A stretch of DNA of 64,000 nucleotides from DASUPK01 sp963695805 (GTDB lineage: Bacteria > Actinomycetota > Thermoleophilia > Solirubrobacterales > 70-9): the NCBI GenBank assembly GCA_963695805.1, contig CAVOHV010000005.1, forward strand, positions 420,876-484,875. Direction: 5' to 3'. Each line of letters opens with the position of its first letter. Positions within the stretch are counted from its first letter, which is position 1. Shown one piece after another: positions 24,774 to 32,380 of this stretch. The notes beneath the pieces were generated by a model. The model was not told the DNA's origin, did not search any database, and saw only the letters and a program-made list of their open reading frames with translations. Made by a program: the position numbers and the translations under genes.

Positions 24774-26705
24774 TTAACCGACACGCTCGGGCTCGGCCGA
24801 GCGGCTGGCTGACCTGATCCGCGCGGTGTCCCTGGCCGCTCTGACGGCCGAGGTCAGGGTCTCGAGGTCGTAGGAACCCTGGTGGCGCCTACCGTTGATG
24901 AAGAAGCCCGGGGTGCCGGCGACCCCGCTGGCGTCTGCGCTCGCAACATCGTCGGCCACCCGCTCTGCGTACTCGCGACGGCGGAGCTCATCCCAGAAGC
25001 GATCCACGTCCAGGCCGAGCTCCTCCGCGTGCCGGCGTAGGTCGGCCGGGGTGAGTTGGTCCTGGTGCTGCAGAAGCCTGTCGTTCATCTCCCAGAACGC
25101 GCCCTGTGCACCCGCTGCCTCGGCCGCCTCCGCGGCCATCTGGGCGTTCGGGTGGACGTCGTTCAGCGGCAGGTGGCGCCAGACGTAGCGGAGGTCGTCG
25201 CCGAACGAGTCGAGCAGCTCCCTGACGACCACCTCGGCGCGTCCGCAGTACGGACACTCGTAGTCCCCGTACTCGACGAGCGTCACCGGACCCTGCTGCG
25301 AGCCCCGGATGTGATCGCGCTCAGGGTCGACGTCCTCGGAGAGGTCGAGCAGATCCTCGTAGGTCCCCGCGATCTGACGGGCCCTGACCTCATCGGGCAA
25401 CCGTTTGACCACCTGGAAGATCGTCCAGGCCACCAGCGGCGAGGCGATCGCCGCGGCAAGCACCCCGAGCTTCGCCTGCTCGAGTTGGCTGCCGTCGAAC
25501 GCGAGGCTCGAGATCAGGATCGAGACGGTGAAGCCGACCCCGGCAACGGCACCACCCCCGGCGATCACCGGCCAGCTCAGGGCCCGCTGCAGGCCGCCGA
25601 AGACAGAACGGGACGCAAGCCACGTCGCGCCGAGGATGCCGAGCGGCTTGCCGACGATGTAACCAAGCGCGATTCCGAGCGTGATCGGCGACCCGACTGC
25701 ATCACCGAGCAGCTGTCCGTCGATGTGGACGCCCGCGTTCGCGAGCGCGAACACGGGCACGATGAGGTAGCTCGTCCACGGGTGAAGCTCGTACTGAAGC
25801 CGCTCGTTGGCGGAGATCGCGGACGCGACGCTCCGCTGCGCGCTACGCGCGAGCTCGGGAGTCGGTTGCTCACGGAACGAGCGGGCCAGCTCGGTTGCCC
25901 GCTCGAGGTCGTCACGCGCGGGTTGGTAGGCGGTCGTTACGAGCCCGATCGCCAGTCCGGCGACGAGTGGATCGATCCCAGACTCGAACAGCGCGACCCA
26001 GAGCGCGACGCCGAGCACGATGGCCGCCTGGGTCCGCCAGGCGAACGGCACCCAGCGCAGAGCCACCAAGATCGCGAAGAAGCCGACCGCGAGCAGCAGC
26101 GGCAGCATCGAGACGTTGTCGGTGTAGACGACCGCGATCACCACGAGGGCAACCAGGTCGTCGACCACCGCTAGGGTGAGCAGGCGGAGGCGGAGGCGAG
26201 TGCCGCGCGGCGCGAGGAGCGCCAGCACCCCCAGGGCGAGTGCCGTATCGGTCGACATCGCCGCGCCCCAGCCCTCCGCCCCCGGGCCGCCGGCGTTGAA
26301 CGCCAGAAAGATCGCGATCGGTACCGCCATCCCGCCGAGCGCGGCGGCCACGGGTAGCGCCAGACGCTGGCGCTCGCGCAGCTCGCCGGTATCGAGCTCG
26401 CGCCTAGCCTCGAGTCCGACGACCAGGAAAAAGAACGTCATCAGGCCTTCGTTGACCCAGTGCCGCAGGTCAAGCGAAATCCCGTCACTGCCAAGCGTGA
26501 TCGAGAGCTTCGTTGTCCAGAACGACTCGTATGAGTCCGACCACGGGGAGTTCGCCCATATAAGGGCCGCGACCGCCGCGGCGAGCAGAACGACGGCGCC
26601 CCCGGTCTCCGTGCTGAGGAAGCCACGAACCGGTGCGGCCAGGTTCCTCGCCCAGGCCGTCCGCCCGGTGAATTGGTCGGGTTCGGCTTTAGCCTGCGCG
26701 CTCAT
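24774..26705 (-). CDS. nhaA: NhaA Na+/H+ antiporter fused to a DsbA thioredoxin domain
   Basis: The 643-residue protein has an NhaA domain (about residues 20-435, around twelve hydrophobic segments, WVNEGLMTFFFLVVGLEARREL, STDTALALGVLALL and the paired aspartates of VVDDLVALVVIA). A cytoplasmic linker and a DsbA-like domain (about 450-625) with active site CPYC and cis-Pro GTPGFFING follow. Such NhaA-thioredoxin fusions are known in actinobacteria. The tail may couple redox state to antiport. Confidence 0.92.
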   Translation of the reverse strand: MSAQAKAEPDQFTGRTAWARNLAAPVRGFLSTETGGAVVLLAAAVAALIWANSPWSDSYESFWTTKLSITLGSDGISLDLRHWVNEGLMTFFFLVVGLEARRELDTGELRERQRLALPVAAALGGMAVPIAIFLAFNAGGPGAEGWGAAMSTDTALALGVLALLAPRGTRLRLRLLTLAVVDDLVALVVIAVVYTDNVSMLPLLLAVGFFAILVALRWVPFAWRTQAAIVLGVALWVALFESGIDPLVAGLAIGLVTTAYQPARDDLERATELARSFREQPTPELARSAQRSVASAISANERLQYELHPWTSYLIVPVFALANAGVHIDGQLLGDAVGSPITLGIALGYIVGKPLGILGATWLASRSVFGGLQRALSWPVIAGGGAVAGVGFTVSILISSLAFDGSQLEQAKLGVLAAAIASPLVAWTIFQVVKRLPDEVRARQIAGTYEDLLDLSEDVDPERDHIRGSQQGPVTLVEYGDYECPYCGRAEVVVRELLDSFGDDLRYVWRHLPLNDVHPNAQMAAEAAEAAGAQGAFWEMNDRLLQHQDQLTPADLRRHAEELGLDVDRFWDELRRREYAERVADDVASADASGVAGTPGFFINGRRHQGSYDLETLTSAVRAARDTARIRSASRSAEPERVG

Positions 26706-27082
26706 CGCCTGGTTCAGGCTACGCGCGGGAGGCCTCCCCCAGCTCGGCAGCGCTCAGAGCCCGAGGTTGCAGAACAGCTCGAACCGGCACGGATCGTGCT
26801 GCTGCACCAACGGCGAGGCGTTCCGCGCGGTGACCCGTGCGCCCGTGTTCCGAGGGACGCTGGCCCGGCGGACCTTCATCCCACTGGTGGGGACGAGGCT
26901 CATGTACTGGCGCAGCACGAGGTCAGAACCGAACGGCACACTGGCGGGGCTGATGCCGCCCCATCGAACACCGTCTGGTTCACGATCGTGATCGACTAGA
27001 GCGGAGGCGCGAAGCTCGGGATTCGGCACACCACCGCCTCTAGGGCGGGTCCATAATCGTTCGTGCTCGGTCCTCTCCACGC
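26706..27082. other. Intergenic stretch without a recognisable gene
   Basis: Between the nhaA start and the first SnoaL gene. Open frames exist on both strands (for example minus 27080-26754) but resemble nothing I know and have no ribosome binding site. This is where the chromosome-like region ends and the hairpin-rich mosaic begins. Confidence 0.5.
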
Positions 27083-27097
27083 GATACTGCGTGGGCG
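27083..27097 (+). promoter_or_regulatory. GATACT -10-like box nine bases before ATG
   Basis: GATACT at 27083-27088 lies exactly 9 nt from the ATG of the SnoaL gene, the same spacing as at five other SnoaL genes in this window. A TTCGTG lies 17 nt upstream as a possible -35. Unlike the other modules there is no hairpin 15 nt upstream. A transcript would start at or next to the ATG (leaderless). Confidence 0.6.
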
Positions 27098-27511
27098 ATG
27101 TCGGAGGACAACTTCGAGATGGTCCGCCGCGCTGTCGAGGCGTTCAGGAGGGGCTACGAGGCAGTCAACCGTGGCGATGTTGATGGGCTCCCCGTGGCTA
27201 TCCACCCCGACGTGGAGTTCACGTCCCTGATCGCAGAGGCAGGAGGCGAGACCTTCCGCGGGCACTACGGGGTCAGACGATGGTGGAAGGAAGTCGTGCT
27301 CCCCCTCGGCGGCCTACAGGGCGAGCCTGAGGAGGTTCGCGACGTCGGTGACACCGTGGTCGCACGGGTCCTCGGGACGTATCGCCCGAGGGGGGTCGAG
27401 GTGCGCCAGACGGTCTGGAGCGTGGTCCGCTTCCGCGACGGGAAGGCGACCTGGTGGCAGTTCTTCCGCACCGAGGAGGAAGCCCTCGAAGCCGCGGGGC
27501 TGCGGGAGTAG
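27098..27511 (+). CDS. SnoaL-like/ketosteroid-isomerase-fold protein
   Basis: A 137-residue NTF2-fold protein opening MSEDNFEMVRRAVEAF and closing ALEAAGLRE, the signature ends of a large family in this window. Typical family traits are DVEFTSLIAE, FRGHYGVRRWW and VRFRDGKATWWQFF. The substrate is unknown; the fold forms a small hydrophobic cone. No Shine-Dalgarno sequence precedes the ATG. The last codons are nearly identical in DNA to those of the other copies. Confidence 0.85.
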   Translation: MSEDNFEMVRRAVEAFRRGYEAVNRGDVDGLPVAIHPDVEFTSLIAEAGGETFRGHYGVRRWWKEVVLPLGGLQGEPEEVRDVGDTVVARVLGTYRPRGVEVRQTVWSVVRFRDGKATWWQFFRTEEEALEAAGLRE

Positions 27512-27522
27512 TCAGAACCGCC

Positions 27523-27538
27523 GCTTTGGACGAGAAGC
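27523..27538 (+). repeat. Hairpin A (GCTTTGGACGAGAAGC)
   Basis: Perfect A hairpin, 11 bases after the SnoaL stop: a 5-bp GCTTT/GAAGC stem (one G-T pair) and a GGACGA loop. The preceding TCAGAACCGCC also precedes the A hairpin at 47012, so the repeat extends into the 3' end of the gene. Confidence 0.9.
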
Positions 27539-27629
27539 AGCCGACATGACCGGGTGGTCCGCTGGTCAAGAGCGGGTCGGCACACGAGTAGTCTCGGGGG
27601 GCATTAGTCATTCGGAGGAGGAGGCTTCT

Positions 27630-27938
27630 ATGTATGCCCGGATCGCACGGTTCGAGGGTGGTGACGTGTCGCAAATCGACGACGTGATCAACGCCTCGCG
27701 CCAGATGATCGACTCGACGTTCGACTCCCCACCCGAGGGTTTGGAGGGTTCGAAGGCCGTATGGATGCTCGTTGACCGCGAGAACGCCAGAGGGCTCGGC
27801 ATCACCTTTTTTGAAACCGAGGACGACCTGCGCCGCGGGGACCAGGCGCTCAACGCGATGTCGCCTCCTGTGGACGCTGGCCAGAGCCGGTCGAGCATCG
27901 AGGTCTACGAGGTAGCCCACCGCAGGGAACGCGAGTAA
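27630..27938 (+). CDS. Antibiotic-biosynthesis-monooxygenase-like (ABM) small protein
   Basis: A 102-residue protein from ATG 27630, preceded by GGAGGAGGAGG. It opens MYARIARFEGGD and has the dimeric alpha/beta-barrel look of ABM-type proteins (VWMLVDRENARGLGITFFETEDDLRRGDQALN). Probably a small heme- or quinone-related monooxygenase or a stress protein; no catalytic residue can be assigned. It lies between an A hairpin and the A hairpin interrupted by an IS. Confidence 0.72.
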   Translation: MYARIARFEGGDVSQIDDVINASRQMIDSTFDSPPEGLEGSKAVWMLVDRENARGLGITFFETEDDLRRGDQALNAMSPPVDAGQSRSSIEVYEVAHRRERE

Positions 27939-27970
27939 GCGGGTTCGGGACCCATGCGGGGCGGATAGCT

Positions 27971-27979
27971 GCTTTGGAC
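27971..27979 (+). repeat. Hairpin A, left half, interrupted by the IS
   Basis: GCTTTGGAC followed directly by the left end of the IS. The matching right half GACGAAAAGC is at 29253-29262. Joining the halves at the shared GAC restores GCTTTGGACGAAAAGC. Confidence 0.92.
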
Positions 27980-28051
27980 TGCCATGAAGAAGGGCCTCCA
28001 AATGGCACGCTCGTGTCACCAAAGAAACGAGCACCAAGGAGGCCCACTCAC

Positions 28052-29095
28052 ATGTTGCACGCCGGACTCGATCTCAGTCGCAGAAAGCTCGACGTCTGCC
28101 TGCTCGGCGATGACGGAGAGCATCTAGATCAGCTCGCCGCCGCCCCCCACCCCGACTCGCTGCGGCAGCTCGCTCGCCGGATAGAGGAAGTCCACCGCCA
28201 GCCGGTCTGCGCGGTGATCGAATCGATGACCGGCGCCAGGATCGTCCACGACACCCTCGAGCAGGAGGGTTGGTCCGTGGAGATCGCCGACGCCCAGAAG
28301 GTGAAGGGCCTGGCGCCGCTCGCCTGCAAGACCGACCGGATCGACTCGAAGGTGCTGGCCGTGCTCTCCCAGCGCGATCTGGTGCCGGCGATCTGGCTGC
28401 CCGACCCGAGCGTCAGGACCCGGCGCGAGCTCGCCCGCTTCCGCCTGCACCTGGTCAAGCACAAATCGGCGCTCAAGAACCGGATCCACTCCACCCTGAT
28501 CAACTTCGGCCGACCCTGCCCGGTCACCGATCTCTTCGGGGTCGAGGGCCGCAGGCTGCTCGCCCGCCTCGAGGTCCCGGAGCCGTGGCGGGAAAACGTG
28601 GCCGCCTCGCTCGAGCTGATCGACGACCTCGAGGCCCAGATCGCGGAGGTCAACGCCCGGCTGCGGGAGGGCCACGCCGAGCACCCCTACATCCCGCTCT
28701 TGATGAGCGCGCCGGGGGTCGGCTGGGTGCTCGCCTTCACGATCGCCGCCGAGATCGGCGAGATCGAGCGCTTCGCCTCGCCCGCCAAGCTGACCGGCTA
28801 CACGGGCCTCTGCCCGCGGGTGGTGCAATCGGGCGAGTCAGATCGCCGCGGGCCATTGAGCAAGCACGGGCCGACCTACCTGCGCTGGGCGCTGATCGAG
28901 GCGACCATGCACGCGCTCCGCCACCCGGCCTACGCGGAGCGCTACCAGCACACCAAGCGCCGGCTGGGCAAGCAGCGCGGCGCCAAGGTCGCTCAGGTCG
29001 ACATCGCCCGTCGGCTCGCCCAAGCGATCTGGCACATGCTCACCCGCAACGAAGAGTTCGCTCCAAGAGGCGCCGCTTTTCGTCTGGCGGCCTGA
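28052..29095 (+). CDS. IS110/IS1111-family transposase (DEDD recombinase)
   Basis: A 347-residue recombinase from ATG 28052, with AAGGAGG nine bases upstream. The N-terminal RuvC-like DEDD domain has GLDLSRRKLDV, VIESMTGA and CKTDRIDSK. The C-terminal Transposase_20 domain has MSAPGVGWVLA, a GYTGLCP segment and the predicted catalytic serine in VQSGESDRRG. A longer frame from the hairpin at 27974 is open but lacks a ribosome binding site. The last codons overlap the candidate guide RNA. Confidence 0.94.
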   Translation: MLHAGLDLSRRKLDVCLLGDDGEHLDQLAAAPHPDSLRQLARRIEEVHRQPVCAVIESMTGARIVHDTLEQEGWSVEIADAQKVKGLAPLACKTDRIDSKVLAVLSQRDLVPAIWLPDPSVRTRRELARFRLHLVKHKSALKNRIHSTLINFGRPCPVTDLFGVEGRRLLARLEVPEPWRENVAASLELIDDLEAQIAEVNARLREGHAEHPYIPLLMSAPGVGWVLAFTIAAEIGEIERFASPAKLTGYTGLCPRVVQSGESDRRGPLSKHGPTYLRWALIEATMHALRHPAYAERYQHTKRRLGKQRGAKVAQVDIARRLAQAIWHMLTRNEEFAPRGAAFRLAA

Positions 29096-29236
29096 CCGCC
29101 CTTTTGGAATTGCGCCCGAGAGCGAAACATCCGATTCCGCCTGATCCTCCCGCCGAGGAGGCCATAGAGACATGAGCATCGCTCCAAGTCCACTATCACC
29201 GCGAGGACCCTGACCACCGACCGTCACTTGACAACC
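29069..29236 (+). ncRNA. Candidate bridge RNA (seekRNA) of the IS1111-like element
   Basis: An internal loop is closed by outer stem GGCGC/GCGCC (29069-29073 with 29112-29116) and capped by hairpin GGCGG-CCTGA-CCGCC (29086-29100). Its 5' strand GCTTTTCGTC (29075-29084) is the exact complement of the right target half GACGAAAAGC. Its 3' strand TTTTGGA (29102-29108) shares TTTGGA with the left half GCTTTGGAC. Downstream, CATAGAGAC (29163-29171) repeats the right IS end plus core (29247-29255), as a donor guide would. The 3' location is known for IS1111 elements. The RNA itself is inferred. Confidence 0.65.
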
Positions 29237-29252
29237 GGCCCTTCTTCATAGA

Positions 29253-29280
29253 GACGAAAAGCAGTGCTTTGCATGGAAGC
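29253..29280 (+). repeat. Hairpin A right half followed by a hairpin B
   Basis: GACGAAAAGC (29253-29262) is the right half of the interrupted A hairpin. It is followed after three bases by GCTTTGCATGGAAGC (29266-29280), a B hairpin lacking one A. The original A-B pair matches the pairs at 47012 and 54351. Confidence 0.88.
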
Positions 29281-29387
29281 GGCTGTTCGGTGAAGCTGTC
29301 GACGAGCTTGCCGCGGTGGGCGGCAGCGGTGGTCTGGCGCTACGGCCCATCGATAGCGGCGCTGCACACTAGAGTGGCGAAACCGAG

Positions 29388-31157
29388 ATGCCGGCCCCAA
29401 TGCTTTTAGCCGTCGACGGCGATCGTGACGCGCTAGGTCGCGTCGAGCGGGAGCTGCGCGACCGCTACACAAGCAGCTACCGGGTCGTCGGTACCCGCTC
29501 GCCGGACGAAGCGCTCGCCCTCCTGACCGAGGTCGCGGATGCCGGGGAAGACGTTGCCCTGGTGCTCGCCGCGCAGTGGCTTCCGGAGATGACCGGCAGC
29601 GAACTGCTCGAGCGCGTGCGTCGGCTCCACCCTCAGGCCAAGCGCGGGCTGCTGGTTAGCTGGGGGGAGTGGGGAGAACGGCAAACCGCCGAGGCAATCT
29701 TCGACTCAATGGCCCTGGGACGGATCGATTACTACGTCCTTAGGCCCGCGACCTCCCCGGACGAGCTCTTTCACCAGGCTATCTCCAGCTTCCTGCTGGA
29801 GTGGACCGAGGATCACCTGATTGCGCCGCATACTGTCCGCGTTGTAGCCGAGGCCTGGGCAGGGAGAGCGTACGAGCTGAGGAATACCCTCCAGCGCTGC
29901 GCGGTCCCACACGCCTTCTATCTGAGCGACTCGGAGGAGGGGCGCGTGCTAGTTGCCAAGAGCGGGGCAGGGGTGAGGCTCCCACTGATGGTCCTTCCCG
30001 ACGGTCGGGTCCTAAGCGACCCAACGAACACAGAGATCGCGGACGCCACCGGTGGCTGGATCGACCCCGACCGGGACGAATTCGACGTGGTCATCGTAGG
30101 TTCCGGACCGGCGGGCCTTTCGGCGGCGGTGTATGGCGCTTCCGAGGGCCTGGAGACCCTCGTGGTGGACGAGGGCGGAGTCGGTGGACAGGCAAGCTCG
30201 AGTTCGCTGATCCGGAATTACCTGGGCTTCCCTCGCGGGGTCAGCGGCAGGCGGCTCGCCGAGCAGGCATACGAGCAGGCCTGGGTCTTCGGCGGGTACT
30301 TCGTCCACATGAACAGGGTGGACAGCCTCACTCGAGATGGCGACAGGCGGCAGGTGACCCTCTCCGAGGGGCGGCGGATCAGCGCCAGGGCGGTGATCCT
30401 CGCCACCGGCGCCGCCTACCGCCGGTTGGGCGTCCCCGCGCTCGAGACCCTGAGCGGCGCGGGAGTCTTCTACGGTGGTGCTGCTTCGGAGGCTCCCGCA
30501 ATGGCCGGGAAGGACGCCTACATCGTCGGCGGGGCGAACTCAGCCGGGCAAGCGGCGTTGCACCTGGCACGCTACGCCCGCCAGGTCACCCTCGTGGTGC
30601 GCGCTCAGTCGCTTCGCGCGGGGATGTCGGACTATCTGGTAAAGGAGGTGGAGGCGACGCCGAACGTAGAAGTCCGCATTGGCTGCGAGGTTGTCGGGGG
30701 TGGAGGCGACGGGAGACTCGAGTACTTGGTGCTTGGCGAGGGCGCGACCGGAGAAGAAGTGACGGTCACCGCCGATGGGCTCTTCGTGCTGATCGGGGCT
30801 CGCCCACAGACGGATTGGCTGCCGTCAGGGATAGCGAGAGACAGGCACGGCTTCCTGCTCACCGGCCCGGATCTCCCGGACGACCACGGCTGGGCGCTCG
30901 ACCGCCGCCCGTTGCGGCTCGAAACGAGCATGCCGGGCGTGTTCGCGGCGGGCGATGTGAGGCATGGATCCGTCAAGCGCGTGGCCTCTGCGGTCGGAGA
31001 AGGGTCGATCGCGATTCAGCTAGTCCACAGCCTCTTCACGGCCGACCGCCTGCATCGCCGGCGCCCCGCCGACGGGGTAGTGCCTGCCGTGAGCGGAGGC
31101 GCACCCGCTTCTCGAGCGGGTCAGCCGCCGGGTGTGGGTGGCAAGACTGATGAATGA
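29388..31157 (+). CDS. Response-regulator receiver domain fused to a thioredoxin-reductase-like flavoprotein
   Basis: A 589-residue protein. Residues 1-130 are a degenerate CheY-like receiver (LLAVDGDRDALGRVE, LAAQWLPEMTGSELLERVR). About 220-560 is a TrxB-like flavoprotein with FAD site VIVGSGPAGLSAAVYGASEG, NAD(P) site YIVGGANSAGQAALHLA and the closing GVFAAGDVRHGSVKRVASAVGEGS. The redox CxxC of thioredoxin reductase is replaced by GGAASEA, so it cannot reduce thioredoxin in the normal way. Similar receiver-reductase proteins exist in actinobacteria with unknown partners. Confidence 0.88.
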   Translation: MPAPMLLAVDGDRDALGRVERELRDRYTSSYRVVGTRSPDEALALLTEVADAGEDVALVLAAQWLPEMTGSELLERVRRLHPQAKRGLLVSWGEWGERQTAEAIFDSMALGRIDYYVLRPATSPDELFHQAISSFLLEWTEDHLIAPHTVRVVAEAWAGRAYELRNTLQRCAVPHAFYLSDSEEGRVLVAKSGAGVRLPLMVLPDGRVLSDPTNTEIADATGGWIDPDRDEFDVVIVGSGPAGLSAAVYGASEGLETLVVDEGGVGGQASSSSLIRNYLGFPRGVSGRRLAEQAYEQAWVFGGYFVHMNRVDSLTRDGDRRQVTLSEGRRISARAVILATGAAYRRLGVPALETLSGAGVFYGGAASEAPAMAGKDAYIVGGANSAGQAALHLARYARQVTLVVRAQSLRAGMSDYLVKEVEATPNVEVRIGCEVVGGGGDGRLEYLVLGEGATGEEVTVTADGLFVLIGARPQTDWLPSGIARDRHGFLLTGPDLPDDHGWALDRRPLRLETSMPGVFAAGDVRHGSVKRVASAVGEGSIAIQLVHSLFTADRLHRRRPADGVVPAVSGGAPASRAGQPPGVGGKTDE

Positions 31158-31200
31158 TCGAGGTCGAGGATACGGTTCGTTCGCAATTCGGCGTACGGCT

Positions 31201-31216
31201 GCTTTGGACGAGAAGC
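31201..31216 (+). repeat. Hairpin A (GCTTTGGACGAGAAGC)
   Basis: Perfect copy 43 bases downstream of the receiver-reductase gene. With the copy at 31409 it brackets a tiny minus-strand membrane-protein gene. Confidence 0.9.
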
Positions 31217-31217
31217 G

Positions 31218-31367
31218 CTATCTCCCAGTGCGATTTCGCCACGCCTGGACCACTAGGAACAGGACTGCGGCCAGCACAATGGCAAGACCCGCATAGAGGA
31301 TCACGTAGTCGCCAGTCGTCTCCGGCGGCGACGGATGGCCGCTCACGTCAGTTCCGAGCAGAATCAC
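31218..31367 (-). CDS. 49-residue single-span membrane protein between two A hairpins
   Basis: Read on the minus strand from GTG 31367. It starts VILLGTDVSGHPSPPETTGD, followed by the hydrophobic span YVILYAGLAIVLAAVLFLVV and a positively charged end QAWRNRTGR. A clean charge-flanked transmembrane helix suggests it is real, but there is no family match and no strong ribosome binding site. Its stop is two bases from the A hairpin at 31201. Confidence 0.5.
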   Translation of the reverse strand: MILLGTDVSGHPSPPETTGDYVILYAGLAIVLAAVLFLVVQAWRNRTGR

Positions 31368-31408
31368 GAATCGCAAGGTGGACCGAGACTACGCAGTTAG
31401 GGGGTGCC

Positions 31409-31424
31409 GCTTTGGACGAGAAGC
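31409..31424 (+). repeat. Hairpin A (GCTTTGGACGAGAAGC)
   Basis: Perfect copy 30 bases upstream of the tyrosine recombinase ATG. It is close enough to overlap the promoter or operator of that gene. Confidence 0.9.
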
Positions 31425-31454
31425 ATCTCCTCCGTACCCGACCACGGAGGAAGC

Positions 31455-32135
31455 ATGCTCGAGCTCGGAGATCAAGTCGCCGGCAAGTCAAACCAGGTCA
31501 TCGCACGACGGCGTCCTGGGAACAAGGGACGCCGCTATCCAGCTGATCCGCCGCGGGTCGAGGAAATCGTTGCGGTGATGAGACAGGCGGGAACGGATCT
31601 ATACGGCCGCCGGCTTCGGGGACTGATCATCATGCTCTGGCGATCAGGTCTTCGCATCTCCGAGGCGCTCGCCCTGACCGAATCCGACTTAGAGGTGACC
31701 CGCGGGTCGGTGCTCGTCCGCCGGGGAAAGGGCGGACGCCGCCGGGAGGTCGGCATGGACGAGTGGGCCTGGGATCAACTGCGTCCCTGGCTCGAGGCGC
31801 GCCTCTCCTTCCCTGTTGGAACGCTCTTCTGCGTGATCAAGGGGCCAACCTCTGGCCGGCCCTGGTCAAGCACGCAGGTGCGAATTGCGCTTCGACGCAC
31901 CGCGGCCCAAGCCGGGGTAAGGCGGCGCTTCGCGCCACACCAGCTGCGCCACGCCCATGCCGTCGAGATGGCCAGGGAGGGCGTCCCGCTCAACGTCATC
32001 CAGCGCCAGCTGGGACATGCCAACCTCGGGGTCACCTCGATCTACCTGCAGGGGATCGATAGCGGCGAGATTATCGAGACGGTCCGCGCCCGCCGCGCTC
32101 CCGTGATCCCGGCCGCGGCGGCACTGGCTCGCTAG
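31455..32135 (+). CDS. Tyrosine recombinase/integrase (short form)
   Basis: The protein (226 residues from ATG 31455 after GGAGGA) has the catalytic set Arg in LWRSGLRISEAL, Lys in RGKGGRR, HxxR in HQLRHAHA, His in LGHANLG and Tyr in SIYLQ. The N-terminal DNA-binding domain is very short (about 40 residues), so it is smaller than most phage integrases and XerC/D. Its gene lies between an A hairpin (31409) and the half A hairpin at 32137. It is a candidate to act on the hairpins, though nothing shows this directly. Confidence 0.9.
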   Translation: MLELGDQVAGKSNQVIARRRPGNKGRRYPADPPRVEEIVAVMRQAGTDLYGRRLRGLIIMLWRSGLRISEALALTESDLEVTRGSVLVRRGKGGRRREVGMDEWAWDQLRPWLEARLSFPVGTLFCVIKGPTSGRPWSSTQVRIALRRTAAQAGVRRRFAPHQLRHAHAVEMAREGVPLNVIQRQLGHANLGVTSIYLQGIDSGEIIETVRARRAPVIPAAAALAR

Positions 32136-32136
32136 T

Positions 32137-32144
32137 GCTTTTCG
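32137..32144 (-). repeat. Hairpin A, half site interrupted by an IS
   Basis: GCTTTTCG, one half of an inverted A hairpin. The other half, TCGTCCGAAGC (one mismatch), is at 33740-33750 across the IS. Confidence 0.82.
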
Positions 32145-32242
32145 GGAGATGAAAATCCTCCCTGGAAGCTGACGTCCGGGTCTGAGCCTACGGTCGGCTG
32201 ACCGGGACAGGGGCTTCCGGGAGAACGCGAGATGGGCAGGCC

Positions 32243-32300
32243 GGTTCTTGGACGATGGGCCCAGAGCCCGAGCTTTTCAGTGGCCGCCCCTGCGACTTAT
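32243..32300 (+). ncRNA. Candidate target-guide loop of the second IS110 element's bridge RNA
   Basis: Hairpin GGGC-CCAGA-GCCC (32257-32269) is flanked on the 5' side by TTGGACGA (32248-32255), the complement of TCGTCCAA across the core and right half of the target. On the 3' side lies GCTTTTC (32272-32278), identical to the left target half. This is the same strand logic as in the element at 27980. The segment is conserved in the relative at 57029-56990. The extent of the RNA is not known. Confidence 0.6.
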
Positions 32301-32380
32301 CCGGGTGCGCCTAGAGCGCGAATGCGTCGATGTCGTGTTGCCCACCGTCTCTCCCAATCGTCAGAGCAGAGGAGGAGCAA

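Larger units (their letters stand above)
27980..29252 (+). mobile_element. IS110-family (IS1111-like) insertion sequence, complete, inserted in a hairpin A loop
   Basis: The element is 1,273 bp. Subterminal inverted repeats ATGAAGAAGGGCC lie at 27984-27996 and, inverted, at 29237-29249, four and three bases inside the ends; this offset arrangement is typical of the IS1111 subgroup. It splits an A hairpin into GCTTTGGAC and GACGAAAAGC. It holds one recombinase gene and about 140 bp of 3' non-coding DNA containing the candidate guide RNA. A truncated relative starts at 44421 in the same context and orientation. Confidence 0.92.

Noticed and set aside
26754..27080. A 108-codon minus-strand frame
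   Set aside because: No ribosome binding site, no recognisable family and unusual composition.
31404..31454. An upstream start for the tyrosine recombinase reading through hairpin A
   Set aside because: The frame is open, but GGAGGA precedes the ATG at 31455 and hairpin-derived residues would be added.
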